Shown piece after piece: positions 17,007-25,876 of a stretch of 64,000 nucleotides of DNA. How positions within the stretch are numbered: the stretch's first letter is position 1; each line of letters opens with the position of its first letter. The notes under the pieces are model-generated. The model was not told the DNA's origin. It made no database searches and worked only from the letters and a program-made list of their open reading frames with translations. The position numbers and the translations under genes are program-made. This DNA is from Synechococcus sp. CS-1332 (GTDB lineage: Bacteria > Cyanobacteriota > Cyanobacteriia > PCC-6307 > Cyanobiaceae), in contig NZ_JAHLYP010000050.1 in assembly GCF_025127995.1 (NCBI RefSeq), forward strand, positions 62,001 to 126,000, in the 5' to 3' direction.

Positions 17007-18608
17007 TCACATGTCAACCACGGAATTGCCTGCGGATGCGTCCAATGGCCGAGCAGGCATGGAAGAGCGGCCCACCAGAATCACAAGGGAAAGTATCGTC
17101 AGCGGAATCGCCGGAGCCGAGTAGCGAGGAATGTTGTGGGTGAGTAAGCCATAGGCGAGCAGCATGCCAATGGGCAAGATGGTGATGGCAAGAAAACTCG
17201 AGTTTCTACGAATCACACCCAGCAGAAAGAGCGCAAAGAGAGACATATAGGAAACAAGTGCCAGCAGATCCTTAGCCGCAACATAAACGGGATTGGCCTT
17301 GAAGGTCACTCCCACATTGGGCCAGGACCAGATACCCCGCCACAGAAACAGAGGCGTCATCAGCAGATGCCTCGCAGGCTGGGAGGCGATCATCACCCTG
17401 GCCCTTTTCCCAACGGCCTTCTCTGCCAGGAGATAGGAGTCGGGCGCACCCCGCTGGGACAAGGCAAAGGTCAACCGATTCACCTCGGCACCCACCTTGC
17501 GGTGGTAACTGATCACATCATCAGGCCGACCCGACAGCGCAGCCTTCAGATCAGCCGCCTGAAAATCCGACCCATAGCGGTTGATGCGCTGGTAGCGGCC
17601 TCCAGCCTGAAAATCGCGGAGCGTGGCCCCAAAGCCAAGCCGCGCGGAGGCGTGCTGGTAGATAGATGGCCCCCAGAAATACAGGGCTCCAGGGATTTCA
17701 GCAGCAGGCATCTGGTTTTTGATGGCCCGTGCATAAAGCACACGCCCGCCCCGCTGGGTGAGTTGGGCTGTTCCCAGCTGCAGCTTGTTGCGGACCATCC
17801 AGGGCATCACTGTCACGCTGAAACCCATCAGCAAGGCCACACAACCAGCCAGCGGAGGCCATGGACGTCGCCGGCGGGCCGCCCAGAGCGCCTGCAAAAA
17901 CATGGTTGCGGTAATCAACAGGCAGATATAGAAGAAGATCGCCTTTGTCAGGCTCATCAGACCAAAGCAGACGCCAACAACAAGGAACCAACGGCGACGG
18001 CCTGTGCGGACGGCCAGCAACAGAAACAGACTCGACCACAGCAGCATCACACTGGCTTGGAGTTCCGTGTAGAGCGTGTCGACGAACATCGGCACGGCAA
18101 AGAAGAAGTACCCCACCATCACCGTGCTGATCAGCACCAGCAGCAGGCTTCCCGTCAGCGACTGAATCAGCAGCACCGTGGCCACTAGACCGAGCGTCAC
18201 CCAGGCAAGATTGACAACCTTGACAGCGCGGGCGCCGGGCCCCTGGACCAGCTCCCCGTAGGACGGGGTGTGTCCACCGAGGGCCATCAGTTTCAGATGG
18301 CCGGCCGTGACGAGATTCGGGATCGGTTCGCGCGCATTGGAAGCTGAGAAGGGAGCACGATCGGCCGTGGAAAGAACGCCATGATGGGCAAGGTTATGGG
18401 CCATCCGCAGATTCACAAGGGCATCCTTCTGACTCTCGGAACCAGTGATCTGCGTAGCGCTTAGTGCCACCATCGCAACAATCAGCAGCCCCACAATCAG
18501 CAGCTTCAAGCGATCGATCCGAAGCCCAAGCCGACAGGAAAGCCTGTCCATCCAGACATCGAAACGAAGGGAACAGATTGTGTCGAAGCTGGCAAAGTTG
18601 CCGCCCAT
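17007..18608 (-). CDS. Polytopic membrane glycosyltransferase (PMT/ArnT-like, GT-C)
   Basis: About 533 residues with at least ten hydrophobic stretches. After the first membrane segment (LLIVGLLIVAMVALSATQI) comes a large loop with SESQKDALVNLRMAHNLAHHGVLS and PSYGELVQGPGARAVK, as in GT-C transferases that use lipid-linked sugars. Later segments include LLLVLISTVMVGYFFFAVPMFVDTL and GLMSLTKAIFFYICLLITATMFL. Start is uncertain: ATG 18608 was chosen, but TTG 18644 and ATG 18551 are also in frame. Codon and base composition is somewhat less GC-rich than the flanks. First gene of the minus-strand polysaccharide run; the 150 bases to the GT2 gene (16856-17006) hold no other gene. Confidence 0.85.
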   Translation of the reverse strand: MGGNFASFDTICSLRFDVWMDRLSCRLGLRIDRLKLLIVGLLIVAMVALSATQITGSESQKDALVNLRMAHNLAHHGVLSTADRAPFSASNAREPIPNLVTAGHLKLMALGGHTPSYGELVQGPGARAVKVVNLAWVTLGLVATVLLIQSLTGSLLLVLISTVMVGYFFFAVPMFVDTLYTELQASVMLLWSSLFLLLAVRTGRRRWFLVVGVCFGLMSLTKAIFFYICLLITATMFLQALWAARRRRPWPPLAGCVALLMGFSVTVMPWMVRNKLQLGTAQLTQRGGRVLYARAIKNQMPAAEIPGALYFWGPSIYQHASARLGFGATLRDFQAGGRYQRINRYGSDFQAADLKAALSGRPDDVISYHRKVGAEVNRLTFALSQRGAPDSYLLAEKAVGKRARVMIASQPARHLLMTPLFLWRGIWSWPNVGVTFKANPVYVAAKDLLALVSYMSLFALFLLGVIRRNSSFLAITILPIGMLLAYGLLTHNIPRYSAPAIPLTILSLVILVGRSSMPARPLDASAGNSVVDM

Positions 18609-18670
18609 TTCCCTACGTCCGTTCCACCCAGACAGTATCAGCAAAGAACTTCAAACGCCACGATGGTCCA

Positions 18671-19666
18671 TCAATCATCCAGTTGTCCGGATCGCTGGTC
18701 ACAGGCGTTCCTCGCATCCTGCAGAGCCTGGCCGGCATCCAGGCGGATCTGCCGGCTGAGGTCATCAAGGCTCGCGAACGCCTGCTGCCGGCGCAACAAC
18801 CTCAGGGGCTGCACGGTCAGTCGGACGCCCGCCAGCTCAAGGCTTCGCTCCAGCAGGTGCACCTCCACCGCCGAAGGAGCCAGGGGATCCACCGTGGGCT
18901 GGGGGCCGAGGTTCATCACAGCCGCCATCGCCCCGTCCTCGCCGTCCCGCCAGGCCAGGGCCGCATAGACCCCTTCCAGCGGCAGAAACTTGCGTCCATC
19001 CACCGCCAGATTGGCGGTGGGCCAGCCCAGCTGGCGGCCCAGGCCGCGGCCGCGCACCACATGGCCGCTGAAGCGGTAGGGACGCTCCAGCAGGCGAGCG
19101 GCCTCCTCGATGTCGCCGGCCGCCAGGGCGCGCCGGATGCGGCTGCTGCTCACCCGTTCGGACCCATCCCAGAGCATGGGCAGTACCCGCACGTCGATAC
19201 CGAGGGCGGCGCCGATGCGGGCCAGATCATCAACATCTCCGCTGCGGTCGACCCCGAAGCGAAAGTTGGTCCCCACGGCAATTCGCCGGGCCTGGAGCCG
19301 ATCGGCCAGAACCTCACGCACGAAAGGCTCCGGGCTCAGCGCCGCCAGCTCCCTGCTGAAGGGCACCAGCACCAGCTGCTCGATGCCGAGGGGTTCGAGC
19401 AGCTCCAGCTTCTCCTCGGGCAGATCCAGCCGCAGACGCGTCTCGCCATGCAGCACCTCCCGGGGGTGGGGCCAGAAACTGACCACCGTGGGGACCACCG
19501 GCTCCTGCTCCGCCGGCTGCGATTCGGTGATAACGCTGATCACCCGGCGGTGGCCCCGATGCAACCCATCGAAGCTGCCCAGGGCGATGGCGGTGGGACG
19601 CTCGGCGCTGATGGGGTCGTGAAGCGGAATCAACGGCGTGCGCCCTCGCCGCGAGGATCCTCCCAT
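18671..19666 (-). CDS. ribF: Bifunctional riboflavin kinase / FMN adenylyltransferase RibF
   Basis: 331 residues from ATG 19666. The N-terminal FAD synthetase domain has IALGSFDGLHRGHRRVI, VSFWPHP, VGTNFRFGVDRSGD and SSSRIRRALAAGDI. The C-terminal flavokinase domain has GHVVRGRGLGRQLGWPTANL, LEGVYAAL, MNLGPQPTV and EVHLL. It makes FMN and FAD from riboflavin. The frame is open much further upstream on this strand, but that extension runs antisense through the DUF3611 gene and has no RibF homology. Divergent from the DUF3611 gene, 30 bases apart. Confidence 0.96.
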   Translation of the reverse strand: MGGSSRRGRTPLIPLHDPISAERPTAIALGSFDGLHRGHRRVISVITESQPAEQEPVVPTVVSFWPHPREVLHGETRLRLDLPEEKLELLEPLGIEQLVLVPFSRELAALSPEPFVREVLADRLQARRIAVGTNFRFGVDRSGDVDDLARIGAALGIDVRVLPMLWDGSERVSSSRIRRALAAGDIEEAARLLERPYRFSGHVVRGRGLGRQLGWPTANLAVDGRKFLPLEGVYAALAWRDGEDGAMAAVMNLGPQPTVDPLAPSAVEVHLLERSLELAGVRLTVQPLRLLRRQQAFASLDDLSRQIRLDAGQALQDARNACDQRSGQLDD

Positions 19667-19696
19667 GCCAAGTTTGGAGCCTTCGATGCTTCCCCC

Positions 19697-20278
19697 ATGG
19701 TCGACCCGCTGGATCTGCAGCGCATGGCCGATGCCCTCCGCCGCATGGGCTGGGTGCGCTTCTGGGTCCAACTGGCCCTCGGCGTGGTGGTGGTGGGGGT
19801 GCTGATCTTCAACAACATCGGCGGCCAGATGGCGGCCAATTCCTCCCGCGCCCTGGGGCTGGGCCCTGGCCTGTCCCTCACCACCCTGTCGTTCCTGCTG
19901 TTGCTCTGGAGTCTGTGGCAATCCTGGCTGGTGGTGCGCTGCGGCCGCGCCCTGGCCAGCCCGGCACGTCCCAGCAAGGGGGAAACCTCGCGATTGGTGA
20001 AGAGGGGGCTGCTGGCCGACCTGAGCGGGCTCACCCTGGCGGCGGTGGGCTATCAGGCCCTGGCCGGCAGCCTGTTCGTGCAGGCCTCTCAGCAGGTGCC
20101 GGGCTTCTTCGGGGCCCAGATGCAGGGGGGGCCAGGCAGCGGTGGCCGGGTGGTGGGGCTGCCGATCACCTCGATCGAGATGCTGTCGGTGCTCAGCAAC
20201 ACCCAGGTGCTGTTTGCCCACCTGATCGCACTGATCATCAGCCTGTGGCTGCTGCAGCGGATCTATCGCAAGAGCTGA
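19697..20278 (+). CDS. DUF3611 family membrane protein
   Basis: 193 residues from ATG 19697. Four membrane segments: [63 protein letters not shown] and the C-terminal [19 protein letters not shown]. The layout and the [13 protein letters not shown]-like N-terminus match DUF3611, a cyanobacterial/plastid membrane family of unknown role. The 3' end overlaps convergent surE by 16 bases. Confidence 0.85.
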   Translation: MVDPLDLQRMADALRRMGWVRFWVQLALGVVVVGVLIFNNIGGQMAANSSRALGLGPGLSLTTLSFLLLLWSLWQSWLVVRCGRALASPARPSKGETSRLVKRGLLADLSGLTLAAVGYQALAGSLFVQASQQVPGFFGAQMQGGPGSGGRVVGLPITSIEMLSVLSNTQVLFAHLIALIISLWLLQRIYRKS

Positions 20279-21081
20279 TCGGACAGGCCCAGGGCTTCCA
20301 CGGCCGGCAGCGACGCGACGGAGCCCCGCCAGAAGAGTTCCGGCTGCAGGGGCGTCAGCGACGAGCCACCCTGCTGCACCCAGGCCACATCGGTGGGCCA
20401 GTCGGCCGGGCCTGCTCCGGTTCCGTCGAGATCGTCCACCACTTCGCCGGCCAGCCAGTAGTAGGTGCGGCCGCGGGGGTCGGTGCGCTTCTCGAACTGA
20501 TCGATGTAGCGCCGCACCGCCGTGCGGCACCAGCGCAGGGGGGCGAGGGCTTCGGCGGGACGCGGGGGCACGTTGAGGTTCAGCAGCAGCCCCTCGGGCC
20601 AACCGCCGGCGTGCATCCGCTCGGCCACATCGACGGCCATGGCGGCCGCCGCCTCGAAGCGGCGCCAGTGGAAATCAGCACTGCTCACGGCCAGGGCCGG
20701 CAGTCCCTCGATCGTCCCCTCCATCGCCGCCGACACAGTGCCTGAATAGAGCACGTCAGTGCCGAGGTTGGGGCCGTGGTTGATGCCGGAGAGCACCAGG
20801 TCCGGCGCCTGCTCCAGCAGCCTGAACAGGGCCAGCTTGACGCAGTCGGAGGGGGTGCCGCTGCAGGCCCAGGCGGTGACACCCTCGGCGAAGAGTTCAT
20901 CGGCCCGCTCCGCCCGCAAGGGGGTCTGCAGCGTGAGGCCATGGCCGGTGGCGGAGCGTTCCCGGTCAGGGCAGACCACGGTGACCGCATGGCCGCGGCC
21001 CACCGCCTCGGCGGCCAGGGCCTGGATGCCGTCAGCAAAGACTCCGTCATCGTTGCTGATCAGGATCCTGAGCGGTGCCAT
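20263..21081 (-). CDS. surE: 5'/3'-nucleotidase SurE
   Basis: Metal-dependent nucleoside monophosphate phosphatase. 272 residues from ATG 21081 ([19 protein letters not shown]). The metal-binding SNDDG, the [14 protein letters not shown] loop, [38 protein letters not shown] and the Asn-rich [11 protein letters not shown] are all present. Convergent with the DUF3611 gene and divergent from pheS (73 bases between the starts). Confidence 0.97.
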   Translation of the reverse strand: MAPLRILISNDDGVFADGIQALAAEAVGRGHAVTVVCPDRERSATGHGLTLQTPLRAERADELFAEGVTAWACSGTPSDCVKLALFRLLEQAPDLVLSGINHGPNLGTDVLYSGTVSAAMEGTIEGLPALAVSSADFHWRRFEAAAAMAVDVAERMHAGGWPEGLLLNLNVPPRPAEALAPLRWCRTAVRRYIDQFEKRTDPRGRTYYWLAGEVVDDLDGTGAGPADWPTDVAWVQQGGSSLTPLQPELFWRGSVASLPAVEALGLSDQLLR

Positions 21082-21154
21082 CGGCCTTGACCGCGGGGAC
21101 TGGCGGCAAGCTAGACGCTGCTGCCTACAGTCGCTTCCTTCCCCGACCTGTCCC

Positions 21155-22162
21155 GTGAGCGCCACCGTCAGCCTGCAGCAGCTCACCGACCAGCTGGAGC
21201 ACCTGGAGGCGGAGGCCGCCGCTGCCATCGCCAACGCCAGCGACGCCGCAGCACTCGAGGAGCTGCGGGTGGGGCTCCTGGGCAAGAAGGGACGTCTCTC
21301 GGGGGTGCTGGGGGCCATGGGCCGGCTTCCCGGTGAGGAGCGCCCCCTGGTGGGCCAGCGGGCCAACCTGCTCAAGGACCAGGTGCAGCAGCTGCTCGGC
21401 GCCAGGCTCGAGGACGTGCGCAACGCCGCCATGGTGGAGCGGCTGGAGCGGGAACGGATCGATGTGACGGCGGGCTGCAGCTACGTGCCCCCCGGCCACC
21501 GCCATCCCCTGCAGAGCACGATCGAAGAAATCGTCGACATTTTTGCCGGCCTCGGCTATCGGGTCTCGGAGGGGCCCGAAATCGAGACCGACCACTACAA
21601 CTTCACCGCCCTCAACATCCCGGAGCACCACCCGGCGCGGGATATGCAGGACACCTTCTACCTGGGGGGAGACCGGCTGCTGCGCACCCACACCTCCCCC
21701 GTACAGATCCGCCACCTGGAGGCCAACCCCCCACCGGTGCGGGTCATCGCCCCCGGCAGGGTGTATCGCCGCGATGCGGTGGATGCCACCCACTCCCCTG
21801 TGTTCCACCAGGTGGAGGTGCTCGCCCTCGACGAGGGGCTGGATTTCAGCCACCTGCGCGGCACCGTCACCACCTTCCTGCAGCAGTTCTTCGGCGATCT
21901 GCCAGTGCGTTTCCGGGCCAGCTACTTCCCATTCACCGAGCCCTCCGCCGAGGTGGACGTGCAGTGGCGAGGCCGCTGGCTGGAGGTTATGGGCTGCGGC
22001 ATGGTCGATCCGGCGGTGCTCGAGGGCCTGGGCCTCGACCCGGAGCGCTGGAGCGGCTTCGCCGCCGGCCTGGGGGTGGAACGCTTCTGCATGGTGCGCC
22101 ACGGCATCGACGACATCCGCAGGCTGTTCAGCAGCGATCTGCGCTTCCTGGAGCAGTTCTGA
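21155..22162 (+). CDS. pheS: Phenylalanyl-tRNA synthetase alpha subunit
   Basis: Class II synthetase subunit that charges tRNA-Phe together with PheT (not in this window). 335 residues from GTG 21155 ([18 protein letters not shown]), giving the usual N-terminal coiled coil. The catalytic core shows [66 protein letters not shown] and the motif-3 region [18 protein letters not shown]. Upstream in-frame starts lie inside the surE antisense region and were rejected. Confidence 0.97.
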   Translation: MSATVSLQQLTDQLEHLEAEAAAAIANASDAAALEELRVGLLGKKGRLSGVLGAMGRLPGEERPLVGQRANLLKDQVQQLLGARLEDVRNAAMVERLERERIDVTAGCSYVPPGHRHPLQSTIEEIVDIFAGLGYRVSEGPEIETDHYNFTALNIPEHHPARDMQDTFYLGGDRLLRTHTSPVQIRHLEANPPPVRVIAPGRVYRRDAVDATHSPVFHQVEVLALDEGLDFSHLRGTVTTFLQQFFGDLPVRFRASYFPFTEPSAEVDVQWRGRWLEVMGCGMVDPAVLEGLGLDPERWSGFAAGLGVERFCMVRHGIDDIRRLFSSDLRFLEQF

Positions 22163-22203
22163 TCTCCCCCCATAAACTCGTTGGGCTCCCATGCCCGCGA
22201 TCG

Positions 22204-23130
22204 GTGCCCCGGGTTGGACTGATCGTCAACGACGGCAAGGATCTGGCGATCAACACCGCCAACCTGATCGAGAGCCGGCTGAGAGCCGCGGGCCTGGAGG
22301 TGGCACGGGTCAGCAGCTCCGGTGGCGTGGTGGGTTTCGCCAATCCTGACCAGCACCTGCGCTCCAGGGGCTATGCCGCCTGCGTCCCCGCCAGCTTCGA
22401 TGAAGAGATGGCCCTGGCGGTGGTGCTGGGGGGGGACGGCACGGTGCTCTCCGCGGCCCGCCAGACCGCCCCGATCGGCGTGCCGATCCTGACGATCAAT
22501 ACCGGCCATCTGGGCTTCCTGGCCGAGGCCTACCTGAAGGACCTCGACCAGGCCCTGGCCCAGGTGGTGGCAGGGGAGTGGACCGTCGAGGAGCGATCCA
22601 TGCTCGTGGTCAGCGTGATGCGCGGCGAGCAGCGGCGCTGGGAGGTGCTCTGTCTCAACGAGATGGCCCTGCACCGGGAGCCCCTCACCAGCATGTGCCA
22701 CTTCGAAGTCGCCATTGGCCGCCACGCCCCCGTCGACATCGCCGCTGACGGGGTGATCCTCTCCTCCCCCACCGGCTCCACGGCCTACGCCCTCAGCGCC
22801 GGCGGCCCGGTGATCACCCCCGACTGTCCGGTGCTGCAGCTCACACCGATCGCCGCCCACTCCCTTGCCTCCCGGGCCCTGGTGTTCAGCGACCAGGAGC
22901 CGGTGACGGTGTTCCCAGCCACCCCCGAGCGGTTGATGATGGTGGTGGACGGCAGCGCCGGTTGTTACGTCTGGCCCGAGGACCGGGTGCTGGTGCGGCG
23001 CAGCGAACATCCGGTGCGCTTCGTGCGGCTGGCCGATCACGAGTTCTTCCAGGTGCTGCGCAACAAGCTGGGCTGGGGCCTGCCGCACGTGGCCAAGCCC
23101 TCCAGCAACCACGCCGACGCGCCGCTGTGA
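22204..23130 (+). CDS. nadK: NAD kinase
   Basis: ATP-dependent phosphorylation of NAD to NADP. 308 residues from GTG 22204 ([15 protein letters not shown]). Motifs: [14 protein letters not shown] (about residue 76 on), [44 protein letters not shown] and the late SDQEPVTVF. The N-terminus matches cyanobacterial NadK proteins. The stop overlaps the GTG of the regulator gene by 4 bases (GTGA). Confidence 0.96.
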   Translation: MPRVGLIVNDGKDLAINTANLIESRLRAAGLEVARVSSSGGVVGFANPDQHLRSRGYAACVPASFDEEMALAVVLGGDGTVLSAARQTAPIGVPILTINTGHLGFLAEAYLKDLDQALAQVVAGEWTVEERSMLVVSVMRGEQRRWEVLCLNEMALHREPLTSMCHFEVAIGRHAPVDIAADGVILSSPTGSTAYALSAGGPVITPDCPVLQLTPIAAHSLASRALVFSDQEPVTVFPATPERLMMVVDGSAGCYVWPEDRVLVRRSEHPVRFVRLADHEFFQVLRNKLGWGLPHVAKPSSNHADAPL

Positions 23131-23819
23131 CGACAGCCCCCACGACCACTCCCGCACCGGTTGCGGTGCTGCTGGTGGGTCCGGAGGCCACCGGCCTCGG
23201 CCCCCGGCTCGAGCTCTCCGGCTACCGGCCCCTGGAGCAGGACTCCGGCGATGAACTCCCCGCAGCCATGATCCTTTCGCCCGGCAGCGAGGCGCGAATC
23301 CCTGAGCTGCGCCGCAGGCTTGGGGCCCGCCCCTTGCTGCTCGGCATCACCAACGACAGCGTCGAAAGCCGCAGCCACTGCCTGGAATGGGGCGCCGATG
23401 ATTTCTGGCTGCCCAGCCTCGGCACCAGCGATTTGCTAACCCGCTTGCGGCTGCACCTGGCCCTGGCCCAGCGTCAGGCCCCCACACCGGTGTCCGCCCA
23501 GCTGAAGCTGGCGGATCTGCGGATCGACCCGGTGGCCTGCCAGGGATGGCGCGGGCAGCGCCAGCTCAGCCTGACGGCCCGGGAGTATCAGCTGCTCCTG
23601 CTGTTGCTGCGCCATCGGGGATCGGTGGTGAGCCGCGAGCGCATCCTTGAGGCGATCTGGGCCGACCAGGGCGGGGGCGCCAGCAACGTGATTGAGGTGT
23701 ATGTGCGCTATCTGCGCCAGAAACTGGAACAGGACGGCGAATCCCGGCTGATCCACACCGTCAGGGGCCTCGGGTACTGCCTCAGCGACGGCCGCCCACC
23801 CATGGGGCCCAAGCCATGA
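23127..23819 (+). CDS. OmpR/PhoB-type DNA-binding regulator with degenerate receiver domain
   Basis: 230 residues from GTG 23127. The C-terminal winged helix is clear from about residue 120: [45 protein letters not shown] and [11 protein letters not shown]. The N-terminal domain has receiver length and fold pattern, but where the phospho-acceptor Asp is expected the sequence is AAMILSPGS, and the acidic pocket at the start ([10 protein letters not shown]) is also missing. It should therefore not be controlled by ordinary Asp phosphorylation. Coupled to nadK upstream (GTGA) and the DUF192 gene downstream (ATGA). Targets are unknown. Confidence 0.88.
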   Translation: MTTAPTTTPAPVAVLLVGPEATGLGPRLELSGYRPLEQDSGDELPAAMILSPGSEARIPELRRRLGARPLLLGITNDSVESRSHCLEWGADDFWLPSLGTSDLLTRLRLHLALAQRQAPTPVSAQLKLADLRIDPVACQGWRGQRQLSLTAREYQLLLLLLRHRGSVVSRERILEAIWADQGGGASNVIEVYVRYLRQKLEQDGESRLIHTVRGLGYCLSDGRPPMGPKP

Positions 23820-24325
23820 AGACTTCTCTCCTGTGGCCCTGGCCCCTCGCAGGCACGCTCCTGCTGGTCGGCTGCACCCCGGGCCTGACCCAGAGCCCGC
23901 CCCAGTTCCTGCCGATCACCGCCCAGTGGTGCCTGGAAGGCCCACCGCCGCCGCGTTGCATCCAGCTCGAGGTGCCCCGGGGCGAGCGCCAGCAGGCCAT
24001 GGGGTTGCAGCTGCGGCCGCCCCTGCCCCACCTGCGCGGCATGTGGTTTCCCTACGTCACGCCCGTGTTGGCCAGATTCTGGATGCACCGCACGCCGGAA
24101 CCCCTCGACATGCTGTTCATCCACGACGGGCGCGTGATTGCCCTCGAGAGCGCCGTCCCCCCCTGCATGAACCTGCCCTGCCGCAGCTACGGCCCCGACA
24201 CGCCGGTGGACGGGGTGCTGGAACTGGCGGCCGGCCAGGCCTCGGTGCTCGGCATCACCGTGGGCACCCCCGTGCGGATCACCCCGCTGCCGGGCACGTT
24301 CCCTTCAGCACCAGCACCGGATTGA
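23816..24325 (+). CDS. DUF192 family lipoprotein-like protein
   Basis: 169 residues. The signal sequence ends in a lipobox-like LLLVGC (Cys at about residue 20), so attachment to the membrane by lipid is likely. The DUF192 domain contains QQAMGLQLRPPLPHLRGMWFPY, RFWMHRTPEPLDMLFI, DGRVIALESAVPPC and VDGVLELAAGQASVLGI. DUF192 proteins (ArhA-like) are small periplasmic proteins of unknown activity. The start overlaps the regulator stop (ATGA); the 3' end overlaps convergent cobL by 47 bases, an unusually long overlap. Confidence 0.88.
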   Translation: MKTSLLWPWPLAGTLLLVGCTPGLTQSPPQFLPITAQWCLEGPPPPRCIQLEVPRGERQQAMGLQLRPPLPHLRGMWFPYVTPVLARFWMHRTPEPLDMLFIHDGRVIALESAVPPCMNLPCRSYGPDTPVDGVLELAAGQASVLGITVGTPVRITPLPGTFPSAPAPD

Positions 24326-25574
24326 GAGGGGCCAGGCGAGTACCGTCCGCCAGGGGAGCACCACGCCAGGCCTGGATCTGGGTGACCATCACGTCCAAGC
24401 CGGCCTGCTCCAGCTGGGGACGCAACAGGGCCAGACCTTCCACCGTGGCCAGGGGGATGACCACCACCCCACCGGGCCGCAAGCGGCCCAGCACCGCCTG
24501 CAACAGCGCGCTGCGGTCACCACCGCCACCTCCGATCAGCACCCGATCGGGGTTGGGTAGCCGCGCCAGTGCCGCCGGTGCCTCCCCTTCCAGCACCCCC
24601 ACGGGCCGCACGCCCAGCCGGGACGCATTGGCGCCGATTAGGGCGGCGGCCCCAGCCCGGCGCTCCACGGCCCACAGGGCCAGCCCGGGGCGCAAGCGCA
24701 GCGCCTCCAGCCCCACCGATCCCACTCCGGCACCGATGTCCCACAGCACGCCCGTCTCGGGCAGATCCAGATCGGCCAGCAGCTGGATGCGCACCTCCCG
24801 TTTGGTCATCAGTCCTGGCTGGTCGGGGTGCTGCAGCCAGAGGCCATCGGCCAGACCGAACAGGGGCAGGGCCGCCGGCGCGGGCGCGGCAGGCTCGGTG
24901 GCGATCAGCAGCACCAGGTGCAGGGGATCGAGATCCGTCGGCAGGGGGTCGTCGGGCGCCAGTTGCTGCAGGCGCTCCGCGGGATGGCCGAGGCGCTCTC
25001 CCAGCCAGAATTGATAGGCGGCCTCCAGCCCCGAAGCCCGCAGGATCCCGCGCACCTCGGCAGCGCCCCCCCGAGCCGGATCGGTCAGCACCGCCAAGGC
25101 GGCGGGCCGCTGCTGCAGCCGCGCCGCCAGGGGCTCGGGATCACGGCCATGAAGGCTGATCCAGGAGGCGTCCTGCCAGGGGCGGCCCAGGCGGGCGAAG
25201 GCCAGCTGCAGGGAGGTGGGGGCAGGATGGAAACGGAGGCGCTCAGCGGGAAGGTGTTGCAGCAGCAGGCGGCCAACGCCGAACCAGAGGGGATCGCCGC
25301 TGGCGAGCAGCACCACCTTCTCGCCAGCGGCGAGAGCCAGCTGCAGCCGCGGCAGCAGCTCCCCAGGCCTGTCGCTGGCCAGCAGCTCCGGCGCTGGGGC
25401 GCCGCCGCGCCAGGCCTCGAGATCCGCCAACAGACGCCGGGGGGCCGCCACCAGATCGGCCCGCAGGATCTGCTCCTGCCAGTGGCGGGAAAGGCCCGCC
25501 ATCCCGGCGGCATCGGTGCCCAGCACCTCCAGCAGCGAACCCTCCAGCCGTGCCCCTGCGCCACTGCTGGCCAT
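24279..25574 (-). CDS. cobL: Precorrin-6Y C5,15-methyltransferase (decarboxylating), CbiE-CbiT fusion
   Basis: 431-residue two-domain cobalamin (or pseudocobalamin) pathway enzyme. The N-terminal CbiE-type tetrapyrrole methylase (residues 1 to about 215) includes VVLLASGDPLWFGVGRLLL and FHPAPTSLQLAFARLG. The C-terminal CbiT SAM methyltransferase starts near TKREVRIQLLADLDL and has VLWDIGAGVGSVGLEAL, AVERRAGAA and RVLIGGGGG. ATG 25574 is preceded by GGGGAG at a suitable distance, so it is preferred to the GTG four codons upstream. It is a lone cobalamin gene here. Confidence 0.94.
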   Translation of the reverse strand: MASSGAGARLEGSLLEVLGTDAAGMAGLSRHWQEQILRADLVAAPRRLLADLEAWRGGAPAPELLASDRPGELLPRLQLALAAGEKVVLLASGDPLWFGVGRLLLQHLPAERLRFHPAPTSLQLAFARLGRPWQDASWISLHGRDPEPLAARLQQRPAALAVLTDPARGGAAEVRGILRASGLEAAYQFWLGERLGHPAERLQQLAPDDPLPTDLDPLHLVLLIATEPAAPAPAALPLFGLADGLWLQHPDQPGLMTKREVRIQLLADLDLPETGVLWDIGAGVGSVGLEALRLRPGLALWAVERRAGAAALIGANASRLGVRPVGVLEGEAPAALARLPNPDRVLIGGGGGDRSALLQAVLGRLRPGGVVVIPLATVEGLALLRPQLEQAGLDVMVTQIQAWRGAPLADGTRLAPLNPVLVLKGTCPAAG

Positions 25575-25612
25575 GATGCTCCCCACCAGCGCCGGTCACA
25601 CTCCCCTGCCCA

Positions 25613-25876
25613 ATGAGCGATCGACGCCAGCGGATCCACGCCCTGGTGCTGGCCCTGCTGGCCCACCAGAACGATCTCGAACTGCTCGATGACGATCGGG
25701 CCGGCGCGGGCGGCAGCCCCCTTGGGGGCGGCGGTGACCCGGGCAGCTGGCTGGAGCGCAATCGACGCGTGGTGCAGCGCTACCAGTCCTTGGTGAGAAG
25801 CGCCGTCACCCTTGATGCCCTGATCGAGCAGGAGCTGGGCAGTGATCAGCTCGGGGGCGGCTCCACGTCCGTCTGA
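25613..25876 (+). CDS. Small hypothetical protein (87 residues)
   Basis: Frame from ATG 25613 (MSDRRQRIHALVLALLAHQND). Mostly helical and charged, with a Gly-rich insertion (GAGGSPLGGGGDPG) in the middle and a second helix (WLERNRRVVQRYQSLVRSAVTLDALIEQELG). No signal peptide or membrane segment. Codon third positions are G/C-rich as expected for a real gene. Divergent from cobL by 38 bases and overlapping the convergent acyltransferase gene by 31 bases. I do not recognise the family. Confidence 0.6.
   Translation: MSDRRQRIHALVLALLAHQNDLELLDDDRAGAGGSPLGGGGDPGSWLERNRRVVQRYQSLVRSAVTLDALIEQELGSDQLGGGSTSV

Noticed and set aside
18671-20602. 643-codon minus-strand frame reading into ribF
   Set aside because: Residues before the RibF start are antisense to the DUF3611 and surE region and show no homology; ribF is annotated from ATG 19666.
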